This document shows positions 10,797 through 21,983 of a stretch of 64,000 nt of DNA, in pieces. The stretch's first letter is position 1. Every line of letters starts with the position of its first letter. The DNA comes from Adiantum capillus-veneris (lineage: Eukaryota; Streptophyta; Polypodiopsida; Polypodiales; Pteridaceae): the NCBI GenBank assembly GCA_014529385.2, contig CM043946.1:36110558-36174557 (forward strand), in the 5' to 3' direction. The translations under genes were made by a program, and so were the position numbers. Under the pieces are notes generated by a model that was not told where the DNA came from, ran no database searches, and saw nothing but the letters and a program-made list of their open reading frames with translations.

Positions 10797-10865
10797 TGTG
10801 CTAAGGCTTACTCTTTAGAAAGTTGAGTCCTTATATTTAGAAATTCCAAAGGAACATATAGTTAC

Positions 10866-11039
<174 letters not shown>

Positions 11040-11327
11040 ATTTACATTCATAATCAATAGATTTTCAAATAGAAGAAACAATGCCATCTACTCAAGGGAT
11101 GAATTTGTTCAAGGGGGTGGTAAATTTTGGCCTTCAAAAGGGGGGTACATTTTGTTAGCTAAATCCAAAATGATTGATGAGTTTTAGGTGTGAGTTGTTT
11201 TCACAAACCAACACAAGATGAAGAGTCACGAAGGCCTACTGAAGTCAAGGGGGATGAGAGTTATTGGGAGTAGATCTTAATGAGTGCTTACAATTACATG
11301 TCATTTTTGCTATATTTTAATATAAAA

Positions 11328-11815
11328 TTGTATTGTCCAAATACACACATAATGACAAATGCCTTATATGTTATGAGGAACCCAGTTAAACAACAAGGTG
11401 AAAGGATCACATTGGCATTCTAAAAAAAGAAAAGAAAAAAAAGAAAAAATAAAGAGATTTATCAACAAACTAACGCGAAATAATATTTTAATACTTTCAA
11501 AAAAAAAAGTAGACCTAGCAAGCATAAAAAATAATAAAACAATTTAATGAAATGGTGGACTAAATGAAAAGACTTGTATTGTCCAAATACACACATAATC
11601 ACAAATGCCTTATATGTTAAGATGAGTCCACTTAAACAACAGGGTGAAAGGATTACATTGGCATTCTAAAACAAAATTGAAAAAAGTAAAATAAAAATAA
11701 TGAAATAAAGAGTCTCATCGACAAACTGAAGCAAAATAATATTTCAATGCTTTCATATAAAATAGTAGATCTACTAAACATAAGAAGTAATCAAATAGTT
11801 TAATAAAATGAACGT
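11328..11815 (+). repeat. Tandem duplication, period 246 bp
   Basis: TTGTATTGTCCAAATACACA starts at 11328 and 11574. Homology runs through both units (GGCATTCTAAAA, ACAAACT, CAATTTAATGAAATG-like ends) with moderate divergence. Very AT-rich and non-coding. Confidence 0.85.
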
Positions 11816-12496
11816 TTAAGATGTCTTTAAATAAAAAGTTTCTTTCATAGATTAAAATATTGCAATTTCTCACGTCCTGGGATCAAACTTTTATGAATAC
11901 ACTCCCTAATGGCCTGTTCTCCAAGGCCTTTCTTACTAGGCCACCAATGATTAGTTTGATATGAAAAGAATGCTTTCTTTTGTTTCTCTTGAAAACTAAA
12001 AAGCAACAAGAAAATAATGGTGTACATTGAAATGTTTGATCTTGTTTCTCTCAAAAAGAAGCACGATGGGATTTCTTGGAGCTTTGATGCTCATGTTCTA
12101 TTAGCTCAAAACAATGACATAATTCTATGTCATATCAATTAAAAAAGTAAAAATACAAATACAGTTTTCTAAGAATCTTACAATTTGGTTTCTTTTGGAT
12201 AAAACTTTCAATAAATTTTATTCTTTTTTTTTGACATGATTTTCACTCTTCTTGCAGTTTGGGTGTGTCTATTTTCGGCACTGTCTCCGAAAAATCATTT
12301 TTTCAAATATCAAAAATTCCTTTCCTTGATTTTGTCAAGAGGAATTTTAAAAAATTAAGTTATTTTTTTGACTTTTTACACTATTTTCCTCTATTTTGGA
12401 ACGAAATTTCTCCTTTTCCCTTGTCTTCAACCGACATTTTTGAAATTGAAAATGGCACGATAGACACATTTTTCTTGAATACTATTTTTATGGATT

Positions 12497-12499
<3 letters not shown>
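11816..12499. other. No gene seen
   Basis: AT-rich, non-coding. The long open frame at 12259-12600 is T/A-rich and runs into a GA microsatellite, so I do not treat it as a gene. Confidence 0.5.

Positions 12500-12533
<34 letters not shown>
12500..12533. repeat. (GA)n microsatellite
   Basis: About 34 bp of GA. Confidence 0.97.
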
Positions 12534-12535
<2 letters not shown>

Positions 12536-12605
12536 CAAATTATCTTTTGCATCACATGATAGAGATAGAAATAGAGAGACAGAGAGAAAAAAAAGTATAA
12601 ATTAT

Positions 12606-12709
12606 TAATCTAAACTAAATATAATATGGCAGAAAGGGGAGCTTTTTACACGTGTCGAAATCTAAACTTAACATAATATGGTGGAAAGAAGAGTTTTTTA
12701 CACGTGTCA
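12606..12709 (+). promoter_or_regulatory. Duplicated ACACGTGTC (G-box/ABRE-type) promoter boxes
   Basis: A 52-bp unit is tandemly repeated, each copy ending TTTTTACACGTGTC (boxes at 12648-12656 and 12700-12708). CACGTGTC is the classic plant ABRE/G-box core bound by bZIP factors. The pair lies about 400 bp upstream of the PFK start codon and is therefore a candidate control region. A transcription start was not located. Confidence 0.5.
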
Positions 12710-13103
12710 AAATCTGCGACATGAAAGCTAAACTCCAAAACTAAGAGAAGCTCTTGTGCACGCGATAAAAAGGGCGAGAGAAAGAGAGAGAGCCATCCGT
12801 ACTAGTTAAAATTATAGGCTGTTTCAAATTTTAATTTAAGTTGTTCGAATGGCAAATTGGTAGTGGTAAAGGGAACATGGTTCGTACAAGAAAAGTGTCA
12901 ATGGCAATTATTCTAGTAGACTCAGCAATCGTCCCTGAGCTACGCGAAGGAGGGCGTCTGCATCGAGTAGCCGCCATAGCTATGCCTTGACTCTTGCTAT
13001 TTATCTCCAGATTTGAATCTGAATCAATCAACGAACTTCAAGCCAAAGCTCTTCATCCCCACAGACCAGTTGATATTTTCATGCGCACATTGCATGCACA
13101 ACC

Positions 13104-13391
13104 ATGGCTTTACTAAGATCAAGTACCGTTTGTGAGAATCCGGTACCCACCACATGTGAACAGATTCCTCACATCTACTCTTCCTCTTCTTGTTACGGAA
13201 GGTTTCCACAGCGCCAGGCCATCAAAGCCTTGTATTGTCAGCCACGGTCTTGTGTTGAGTCTCGGAGGAGGACATGGAATGCGTGCGCTTCTCTAGATGC
13301 ACAAGAGAATTTGGCAATAAAGTTTGTGAGGCATGGTTCTGCTGTGCTTGAAGATGTGCCTCACTTGACAGACTGGCTACCAGATCTTCCT
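13104..13391 (+). CDS. PFK: ATP-dependent 6-phosphofructokinase, exon 1 (plastid-type leader)
   Basis: The ATG at 13104 is in a strong context (AACCATGGC) and opens 96 codons. Residues 1-65 (MALLRSSTVCENPV...) are rich in Ser, Arg, Cys and Pro and poor in acidic residues, as in a chloroplast transit peptide. Residues 70-96 contain VLEDVPHLTDWLPDLP, the signature just before the catalytic core of plant PFKs, which normally continues TYPNPL. There the frame meets GTAAGT, an ideal splice donor, at a codon boundary (phase 0). The enzyme would phosphorylate fructose 6-phosphate at C1 in glycolysis. No downstream exon (for example CPGLNTV or the PRGIHFRRAGP region) was found in the remaining 50 kb, so the gene has a very long first intron or is truncated. 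Identity is by motif recognition. Confidence 0.75.
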
Positions 13392-13397
13392 GTAAGT
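13392..13397 (+). other. Splice donor of PFK intron 1
   Basis: CCT|GTAAGT matches the plant 5' splice-site consensus. Translation past it (VSNALRCDIFDCSH...) loses similarity to PFK and stops at 13469. Confidence 0.75.
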
Positions 13398-13657
13398 AAT
13401 GCTTTGAGATGCGACATTTTTGATTGCAGTCATTACTTGTGCTTTGGATCGAGTTCAAATGTATTTTAGTTAGCGTATGCATACGTGTGTTGGGAGAGGT
13501 GGTTGTGAGCAAGCTTATGTTTCTTCTTTGGTTGTGTCAAAATTTTTGTTTTCACCGTTCTCTTTTACCGAGGCGTGTTTTACAGCCTGCCCAATCCTTG
13601 CTTTTGAAAATTTTTATTGTCAGCAAGTGATGTTTTTTTGGAAAGAAACAAGAATAA

Positions 13658-14609
13658 TATTGCGGACATGCAGACTTCACATTGTGAAGTTTTCGTCCGA
13701 GTTACGACCAGTTGATATTGTGCGAATTATTTCTATCTTTTGTGGTGCGTATGCCCTATCAACTACCTCATTTTTGTGCTAATTTTTCCGATTTAATGCT
13801 TCTATTAGTGCTAGGCTTCATTATGGCTGAGTCTGCCCTTGATCTCCGGAGTCATGACAGAAACTCAACACGGTGAACTTTGTGTTGATGTATGCTCATG
13901 TGTGTGTGTGCGCGTGTGGTGTGTGTTGTGTTGGGGAGCATATGTTAGTACCTAGTTCTACACCCACTATTGGGCACTGACGACGTTAGTGGGGATGTCG
14001 TGGTATTTAGTCAATACTATGCATGATGGAGCTGATGGTTATATTGTCTTGTGGGTGACTACCATGGGTCTATACCTTGCACTTTCCTTTAAGGGTGAAT
14101 CTGGGCTTATCCTGGATTCATCTAGGTATTTTTTAGTCGTATTGCGGACATGCAGACTTCACATTGTGAAGTTTTCGTCCGAGTTACGACCAGTTGATAT
14201 TGTGCGAATTATTTCTATCTTTTGTGGTGCGTATGCCCTATCAACTACCTCATTTTTGTGCTAATTTTTCCGATTTAATGCTTCTTTTAGTGCTAGGCTT
14301 CATTATGGCTGAGTCTGCCCTTGATCTCCGGAGTCATGACAGAAACTCAGCACGGTGAACTTTGCGTTGATGTATGCTCATGTGTGTGTGTGCGCGTGTG
14401 GTGTGTGTTGTGTTGGGGAGCATATGTTAGTACCTAGTTCTACACCCACTATTGGGCACTGACGACGTTAGTGGGGACGTCATGGTATTTAGTCAATACT
14501 ATGCATGATGGAGCTGATGGTTATATTGTCTTGTGGGTGACTACCATGGGTCTATACCTTGCACTTTCCTTTAAGGGTGAATCTGGGCTTATCCTGGATT
14601 CATCTAGGT
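13658..14609 (+). repeat. Near-identical tandem duplication, period 482 bp, in the presumed PFK intron
   Basis: Copy 1 is 13658-14139 and copy 2 is 14140-14609. Only about half a dozen substitutions were seen (for example CTATTAG/CTTTTAG, CAACACG/CAGCACG, GATGTCGTGG/GACGTCATGG). Each copy includes a short TG-rich run (TGTGTGTGTGCGCGTGTGG). Two short ORFs sharing the same C-terminus come from this duplication and are not genes. Confidence 0.95.
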
Positions 14610-15445
14610 ATAATAAGTAAGGTAAATTATTTGAATGTGCTGTTTTCTTATCTATGATAGTCAAGTTTTATATGGATTTTCCAGTGTTTTGTAGAGACTT
14701 TGCCAGTGGCTTTTCATCTACAGCTTATTGCTATTTTGTGTGATTTCATCAGAGATGATTTGAACACTAAGGACTGCACCTAAATTATGGTCCAGACTCC
14801 TTGAAAAGATTGGATAATTGCTTGGGTAATATGCTGCTTCGTGAACATTTATTGTATTGAGGTTATCTAGCAACTCACCTAATGAGTATGAAACACGTTT
14901 TGATTGATTTTATGAAATCACTCTGACTCTTTCAGAAGCTCTTCATATGGGACTTCATGCTTTTGTTCCAGTTAGACTGGGCTCTGTTTGTACAGTTCTG
15001 TTTAATGAAAGCATATATTTTTTTCGAAGCATGTGCACATTTGGATAGCTAGAGAATAGTTGATCCACGTGTAGTAGGGAATATTTGGGATCCGTCATTA
15101 AGGTGAGTGACATAGAGTGTGGTAGCAAGAATATGGCCATCCTATGTCAGGTACTATGGCACAAAACGGAAGCCGAACTGATTTTTTAGTGCTCAAAGAA
15201 CAGAAAAACGCTTAGAAGCTAGACTAGAGATAGGAGAATAGGAGAGAAAAGAGTTCTTTTGCTGTTGCTCTCAGATGAGAGAGAGAATCCGCAAAACAAA
15301 ACTCACAAGATAACATCACTCGTCTCGAATTACGGACGTAGAATTGACTAGCATGTAGAATCTTTGTGTGATCTCGATGTTGCTCGTAACGGGATATTGA
15401 TAGTGTTCTCTTCTACAGCTGGGGCGCCAGGAAATTGGTGATGAA

Positions 15446-15447
<2 letters not shown>
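14610..15447. other. No gene seen (presumed intron or intergenic)
   Basis: I searched both strands by eye for further PFK exons and found none. Confidence 0.45.

Positions 15448-15481
<34 letters not shown>
15448..15481 (+). repeat. 34-base G homopolymer
   Basis: Uninterrupted G run. It may form quadruplex DNA and its true length may be uncertain in assembly. Confidence 0.9.
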
Positions 15482-15566
15482 CTTGCTTTAATAGGCGTGG
15501 GCAGCCCACAAGGATAGGGCTGCCAATTGCATTTTCTCGGCAAATATAGGGAGCAGCTGGGCAGTT

Positions 15567-15671
<105 letters not shown>

Positions 15672-16162
15672 TATCTCACAGAGAGAAAAAGCGCTAGGTG
15701 AGAGAGCGAGGGTTGATGGCTCATTTAGGGAAGGTGCTACTTTTTGTTGCCCCCTCTTTTGCGGGACTGCCAGATGCCAGCTACTTTTTTGGCTTAAAAA
15801 TACGTTCAAGCTCATTTTGGATACACAAATGCTCGCGCTTACACTACCCATGCATGCCTGGATGCAATCTCATGCATAGATGCAATGTTGACATGGACTC
15901 CTTCTCGGAAAAGCACCTACTTTCCGAAAGCACTGAGAAGCAACTTGCTTGTTTGGAAATCAATTTCTTTTTGAATTTCTTTTTGAAAACCCATATTCAT
16001 TAGGCCCTTAGCGCGCAACACCGAGTTCTGAATCTACTTAGACCATGTTCAGATTTTCCCTCTAGATGTGTCGGATATAGCAGAATTGAGAGAATAGGTA
16101 GAATCAAGAATTCACACTTCCACAATCCTTTGTTCTTTCCTTGCGTCATTGATGGTTCCGTT

Positions 16163-16165
<3 letters not shown>

Positions 16166-16252
<87 letters not shown>
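16166..16252. repeat. (GA)n tract abutting the LIN1 3' end
   Basis: 87 bp of GA (TC in LINE sense). It directly follows the LINE tail (CAAATCAAATCAAAT in sense), so it is the 3' flank of the insertion. Confidence 0.97.
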
Positions 16253-16256
<4 letters not shown>

Positions 16257-16269
16257 ATTTGATTTGGTA

Positions 16270-17250
16270 TTAACGTCCGCGGGGGGCCAGAAATGACCCA
16301 TGGGACCTCAAAGTGATACATAGTCTCCCCTCACGGGGGTGTATGGTGTGGTGTGTGTTATTCTCTTTTTGTGTTCCTATGAGTGTCTTTTGATGCTCAA
16401 GTATGCGGGTGAGGTATGTTCCGAGAGTTGTAGGGGAGGGGTTTGTCTTGGATAATAGGTCCGCAAAGGTAGAGCAACCGCTTAGAAGTGGTTGAAAATT
16501 AGCCCGGATGGGAGCGTATTCTGGGCATTCCAATGTCACATGTGCTTCATCTTCGGGAGCTTGCATTGTACATGATGTGCATATCCGTTTAGAAGCATCA
16601 ATTTTCAGCCAGCCCTCTGTTTCTATTTTGAGCATATGTGACCTTGTGCGCATCAAAGAGATGGCTCTTCGTGCCATGTGGGGCATGGGTGTTCGTATGT
16701 GGGCCTGGGCTTTCCATTGGGTTTGAACTTTGTGCTATAGCCTTCCCAATACTTTGTGTTGACATGCTTGCAATAGTATTCAAATTTTGAGCGGTGTTGC
16801 GTTGTCTTCCACTTGGTGTGGAGGCTATTTAGTAATGCAATTTCAAAATTCAGCATGTGTTCTCCCTCCTTGCCCTCCTCAATAAGCATGTCCACATATG
16901 TCTCTACATTCCATTTAGCGAACCATTTCTTAATGTCCTGCATGAGGCTCGATGACAGAAATTTGCTTTTTTTTTGTCTTTTGCGGCGCACATCCCGTTT
17001 CCCATGCAATGCGGGGGATTCGAGTAGTAGGTATCGCTTTGACCTTCATGATATACGTGTACATTTTTTGCAATGCTTTCATTTCTAGTGGTCTCTTGCC
17101 TGTCTCCAAGAGTAGCACGGAGTATGGTGTCGTCTTTTTGACCCCCATGTGTCGACATAGAAACTTTTTCTGAATTTTTTCAATTTCATTCCATGTGTGG
17201 GCTGAAATGCTTGCTCCCCAGATTTCCACTCCGTAGAGGATGGCTTGCAC
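16270..17250 (-). pseudogene. LIN1 ORF2 C-terminal region
   Basis: Three overlapping frames in sense order. 17250-16930 (YGVEIWGASISAHTW, LLETGKRPLEMKALQKM) is the post-RT thumb/linker. 17009-16653 carries SSSLMQDIKKWFAKWN. 16686-16270 carries a C-terminal Cys/His motif, CTSCTMQAPEDEAHVTLEC (C-x2-C-x9-H-x4-C), as found at the end of L1-type ORF2 proteins. It ends in a stop at 16270, shortly before the 3' tail. The frame changes are small indels. Confidence 0.82.
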
Positions 17251-17385
17251 TACGCATGTCTCAAAAATGGTCGTTTTTATCTCCTATCTTTTTACGCTCC
17301 TTTGTGTTTACATGTTTTCAAATTGATAGTACTTGGCATGGCCGATGTCAATTCTATTATGTGCGCATTGTCCCCAGGCATGGTT

Positions 17386-18535
17386 TCACGGGATGTCAAT
17401 CCCCAAGTACTTGAAACTGTCGACTTTCTCAATTTGTTTCCCTTGATACATGAGGGGGGCGTGGATATCCATCTTACAAGTCTTTACAATCTTGAACTTT
17501 GTTTTGTCTACATTGATTGATAGACCCACATTTTCACAAAAAGCATGTAACGCAGCGACCAATTTCTGTAGAGCTGTAATGTCATGGGTGAAAAGAGCCA
17601 CATCGTCTGCATAGATGAGCATGAGAAGTGTAAGCATCCCGATGGCTGGTTCATCCCCTTTTAGTTGAGGGAGGAAGCTTTCTATTTGATCAATGCACAA
17701 TCCAAAAAGAGTAGGGGAGAGATCCTTGTTTGACCCCCATGTTGCTCGAGAAAGCTTTGGATAGCCCTTTGTGCGTTTTTAGTTGACATATGACTCTGTC
17801 ATAGAGACGTGCTACCGCATTCCTAAGATGCATCGGTACTTTTATGCATTCCATCCTTTTCCATATACCCATTCTCGGGACCGTGTCAAAGGCTTTAGTG
17901 AAATCCACAAAGCAACAGTATAATGTTTTTCCCTTTAGCCGACTCTCTTCCATTAATACCCTGAGTGAAACAAGGTGATCAATGGTGCTATGTTTTGGTC
18001 GAAAACCTGCTTGTTCTTTTACTCGTTTTCCATTTGTCTCTGCCCATGTGCTTATGCTTTGTTCTAAGATGCTTCCCAAAAGCTTTGCCATGCAAGATCC
18101 TACCATAATGGTACGGTAGTTGGTAGGCTGATTTACATCCCCTTTTTTGTAAAGTGCTTTGATCCAGTTCTTTTGCCAATCCTCGGGTAGCCCTTGAACA
18201 ATGGCTTGGTTTAGCATTCTATGGATCCACTCTCTAGCTCTCATACCTGACCATTTAAGCATTTCTGAGTTCAAGTGTAGTATGTCCGGAGCTTTCCCAT
18301 TTGCAAGTTTCTGTATGCCTTTTTTAACCGTTTCGGAATCAAAGTGGTCTTGGGCATGGAGATCGGTTTGCATGTGTGGCATTTCTTCCGCATTATTATG
18401 CACATATAGTTGTTCCACATACATGTACATGTCATCTGAGCTTATGTCCCCCATAATGTCATGTTTCCGTCCTTTGATTTTCAGCCATTCCTTTTTGGGA
18501 TTTTTCTTGAAGTTGGCTATGGCTTGTGTCTCCAT
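17386..18535 (-). pseudogene. LIN1 reverse transcriptase
   Basis: 18535-17690 covers the fingers and palm: LANGKAPDILHLNSEMLKW, YKKGDVNQPTNYRTIMVGS, EQAGFRPKHSTIDHL, CCFVDFTKAFDTVPR, GVKQGS. A small indel then shifts frame (at about 17730). 17700-17386 continues with the catalytic YADD in LMLIYADDVALFTHD (about 17602-17613), then GLSINVDKTKFKI and VDSFKYLGI. All RT blocks are present, so only the shift breaks the enzyme. It would copy LINE RNA at the nicked target. Confidence 0.92.
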
Positions 18536-18598
18536 GCGTAGCTCATAATTTCTTCTTTTCCGCCTCTTGAGATTTGTGTAGTCTTTCGATAGAGTTTC

Positions 18599-19695
18599 CT
18601 AGTCCGTGTTCGTCGTTGACAGTGCCCGCAATTGTTTTTTTACATACTTGCACTCTTCATCAAACCATGGGTTATGCGGTAGCCCTTTAACATGATTTCC
18701 TCGCCGATGCGTTTTTCCCATTGTTTGTTCCACGGCGTCACATAGAGCTTGTTTGAAAATTGGCCATGTTTGTTCAATGTGTGATGGCATGGGTACATGA
18801 GCAAGTGCATTGTCTAGATGTTCTGCATACATTCTTTTCTTGTCCACTTGCATTTTGTATGTCCATGATCGGGCATGGGGCTTTTTTGTGCTTTTTGAGT
18901 GGGAACTTGTAGCCATACATGGATTGGGGTGTGGTCCGAATTGGGTGACCTCTTCCCAATTGTGAAATTACTTACAATATGGGATGCCTCATAGGCAATC
19001 AATACATAATCAATAACACTCATGCCTTTGTTGGCCGTGTAGCATGTGCATTCTCCCGATTTTTCAAACTTACTTGTTCCATTGACGGTGATTAGTTGTA
19101 AGGATGTCATCATACTGAGCAATGCAATACCTTGCGGGTTTGTAATGAGATCTTTCGAACATCTCTCCCATGTGGGATCTAGTATCTCATTATGTTCAAG
19201 CATTGGAGGTGTCATGAGATCCACCATTTGCATTTGCGCATGTGCTATGTGAGCATTCATGTCCCCAATAAGCATAATCATCCCTTCTTGCGCATAGGCA
19301 TGGATATCGGCATACAGATCCTCGAAAGGGTAATTCTTCTCTACATTGAAGGCACCATAGAATGGTGACTCTCTATGGGGGATGTAGCACCCGGCAATGA
19401 ACATAGGTTTAGGTTTTGTGTCAAACTTGATCCATATGTACTGGTTATGAGCATTTGTCTTGCAAATTGTGATCATTTTTCTGAGTTCCTCTCGGTATAT
19501 CACTACGACTCCTTGTCCCCTCATTTTTGTACATGGCATCCGTAGGGAGTGTGTGACATATCCTTCAATGTGTGGTATTCTACATGCGTCGTGTTCCCAT
19601 GTTTCCAATAAAAAGAGAATATCGGCTTGTGGTAGGACTTCCGTTAATCCTTCTCCTTTATGCCACGGGAAGCCTCTGCAATTCCAACTTGTCAC
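18599..19695 (-). pseudogene. LIN1 ORF2 apurinic-like endonuclease and linker
   Basis: Opens in frame after the ORF1 stop with HVTSWNCRGFPWHKGEGL. SWNCRG is the N-terminal motif of the LINE EEP endonuclease. Then come ADILFLLET (catalytic Glu region), MLIGDMNAH and SPNSDHTPIHVWL (the SDH motif), so the nuclease residues are present. A frameshift near 18860 moves into 18916-18599 (VKGLPHNPWFDEECKYVKKQ), the linker to RT. There is no ATG before VTSWNC in this frame; see the finding on the in-frame UGA. Confidence 0.9.
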
Positions 19696-19728
19696 GTGTA
19701 GTTCCGTGAACCCATGGGTCTCGCATTG

Positions 19729-20582
19729 TCATTTTGTTTCCTCTTTTGCTTCCCCTTTCGTGTCCGCTTGGGCTGTTTTTTTGTTCATGCGAGCTTCGTA
19801 TGCTTCACGTCTGGTCTTTTGTTGGTTCGGCGTTCTATCTTCACTGATGTATAGTGCGCTATCCTTTAAGTAGATGCGGGCGTTTTCGAGGATAATAGCC
19901 CTCTTGCGGGCATCCTGAAGTGTGCATACGATTGCCCGATTTGCTTTTGGTTTCTTCTTGCCTACTCGATGTGCCCGATTTGCTTTTGGTTTCTTCTTTC
20001 CGTGATGTCGGTGTTCAAGGTAATGACCTTCTCGTTGTCGGATTCGGGGATGCCCCGTATCACGATGTTCATTTTTCTTTTCTCTTGTTCGGTGTATTCT
20101 TTGTCATCCTCATTAGCATACATGTCTCTGTTCATTGAGGAAGTCTGAGGCATTGGTGTGTTTGTCAATGCATCTTTCCAAGAGCCCACATTTTCAGATA
20201 CATTCATTTGCGCAATCTTTTCATCATGTGTGGCTAGCGTGTCTTGTATTGTAACTGTGTGCTTATCAAGAGCGCCCTGGAGCTCCTGCATCTTCTCCTC
20301 TTGGTGACGGACTCGTAGGTGTTGCATTTGGAGCTTGTGTTCCAGTTCTTGGTTTTTTAGAGCTAGGTCTTTGATTTCATCGCTTTGCTTCATGATGGTG
20401 GTGTGCATCGAGGAGATGAGCCCCCATATGTCTCGTAATGAGCATGGTGGTGTATTCCCTTCCATGATGTTCGGTTTCGAGGGGGTTGTTTGCGGTATTG
20501 GTTTGGGTCCCATGGTGCGTGTAGGTGAGGACCTGACAGAGAGGCCGCTTCTGGAAATTCGCAGGTTCACAGTGTCATTCAT
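19729..20582 (-). pseudogene. LIN1 ORF1 (coiled-coil RNA-binding protein)
   Basis: Starts MNDTVNLRISRSGLSVRSSP. A long heptad-rich region (DEIKDLALKNQELEHKLQM...) predicts a coiled coil. Then EKRKMNIVIRGIPESDNEKV begins an RRM-like domain. The domain centre is damaged: about 20 codons are lost and a short segment around 19933 and 19975 is duplicated, shifting frame. The end is intact (PKANRAIVC, LENARIYLKDSALYISEDRTP) and closes at TGA 19731-19729. The layout resembles the L1-type ORF1p of animals (coiled coil, RRM, C-terminal domain) more than the zinc-knuckle ORF1 common in plant L1s. Confidence 0.8.
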
Positions 20583-20931
20583 GTGGCCATGGTGTGCTGG
20601 TAGCCAATGTAGAGAGAGAGAGAGAGCGAGTGAGAGAGAGAGAGAAGCAGCACTAAAAACGGGGGGGGGGGGGGGGGGAGGCGATAGAGTTATAATGCCG
20701 AAAATGTAAAGGTAAAGGTAAAGAGTTCAGGCGAGAGTTAAAAAAAAAGGGGGGGCGATAGAGTTAAAATGTGAAAAATGTAAAAAAGATGTAAAAAGGT
20801 AGAGTTTGGACGGGTGGGGCAGCGCGATAGAGAGAGGGGGGGCGGGGGGGTCTATCGCGATAGAGAGGGGGAGCGGGGGGGGCAGCGCGCGGGGCAGGGA
20901 GTGCGAGTGCGCAGGGGGCAGGGGGTGCGAG
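20583..20931 (-). other. LIN1 5' UTR, proximal part
   Basis: Contains a broken GA run (20612-20655), an 18-base G run (20661-20678) and tandem units beginning GCGATAGAGTT at 20681 and 20755 (period about 74), then GCGATAGAGAG units near 20824 and 20857. Such monomer-like repeats are known from LINE promoters. The rest of the UTR lies beyond the LTR-A insertion at 27253-27364. Confidence 0.6.
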
Positions 20932-21646
20932 TGAAACTAATTTGACTATTTTGTTTCTAATTTCTATTTTCTAGAATTAGGACTTCAATAAGAAATGTGC
21001 ACAAGTTAACTAATAAGTTAAGGAATCACAGATCTGTAAGAAAAGCCATCAGGAAACAGACAACTCTGGTGTGTCATATGGTGGGTGACAAGAAGCACCG
21101 TGAAGGAGTTGGCCTGTTAGTTTGGTGGGAGAAGACCAGGTAATGGTGGTCCCTGATGAGTCACAAGATGGGTGACAGGTTCATCGGTAAGGGGACACAC
21201 TAAGGGTCTAAGGAGGAAATCCGAACTGAGTAAGAAAATACGCGTAAGAACGCAAGCACAAGAATAAAGATGGGTTCAATGAAGCTTTTTACGAAAAGCA
21301 AGAACAATCGCGGGAAGGCAGACGCTTTCTCGCGAGGAATCTATGTTTGCATTGCATTCGTGCATGTGGTTGCATCTAGGGACGCCTGGGAAGTGTTGTT
21401 AAATGCATTGGTTTTAACTTATAAGGTTTTATTGAGTTTTTGGGCAGGTTCAGACCAATTTTAAAATATGCCGGCCGCCCACTTAATAAGTGGGCAGCCA
21501 CTTAGAAGATAAAGCAACAAAACTAGCCAGCGAATTCTCTCTCCCTATTTACGGTAGAACAGCGCCCAAAAAAAAAAAAAAAAGAAAAAAAAAAAAAACG
21601 GCCGCGATCTCTATGCGAGCAGTTATTCGTGCCGTGGCCAGGGAGC

Positions 21647-21653
21647 TATAAAA
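21647..21653 (+). promoter_or_regulatory. TATA box in LTR-A 5' LTR
   Basis: GAGCTATAAAAGCACC is a near-ideal plant TATA box. The same sequence is at 26679-26685 in the 3' LTR, and a related CTATAAAAG occurs on the minus strand of the LTR-A copy near 29218-29226. Transcription would start about 30 bp downstream. Confidence 0.75.
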
Positions 21654-21851
21654 GCACCACATGCCCTCACTCACGAGAGGTACCAACATCAGCAAGAGAA
21701 GACTCTGCCGCAAGAGATCGCGAGACTACGAAGCACGGAAGTCGCTTTTCCCGCGCAAGAGTGACAGGTATCTATTGTGGATTCGCCATACGAATTGTTG
21801 TCGCGTGTTTGTGTGGTTTGTTTTGCAGGAATCTCCCGTCTTACAGGAAGG

Positions 21852-21983
21852 CCCTTCACGGGAAGTACGGCTTCACGCCCAAGTCCCTTCCGGGAAAGTA
21901 CGGCTTCGCGCCTAAGTCCCTTACGGGAAGGAAAGGCCTTGTGCCCAAGCCCTTTACGGGAAAGCACGATCTTCGGGTCTAAG
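21852..21983 (+). repeat. 33-bp minisatellite, 4 units (5' LTR)
   Basis: Consensus begins CCCTTACGGGAAAGTACGGC and ends GCCTAAGT. Four units here and five in the 3' LTR (26884-27048). This accounts for 33 of the 37 bp of LTR length difference. Confidence 0.95.

Noticed and set aside
12259-12600. 113-codon ORF on the plus strand
   Set aside because: Phe/Ser-rich product of AT-rich DNA ending in a GA tract, with no domain character.
13477-14264. Two ORFs sharing a 40-residue C-terminus downstream of PFK exon 1
   Set aside because: They are the two copies of a tandem duplication in non-coding DNA, not a gene pair.
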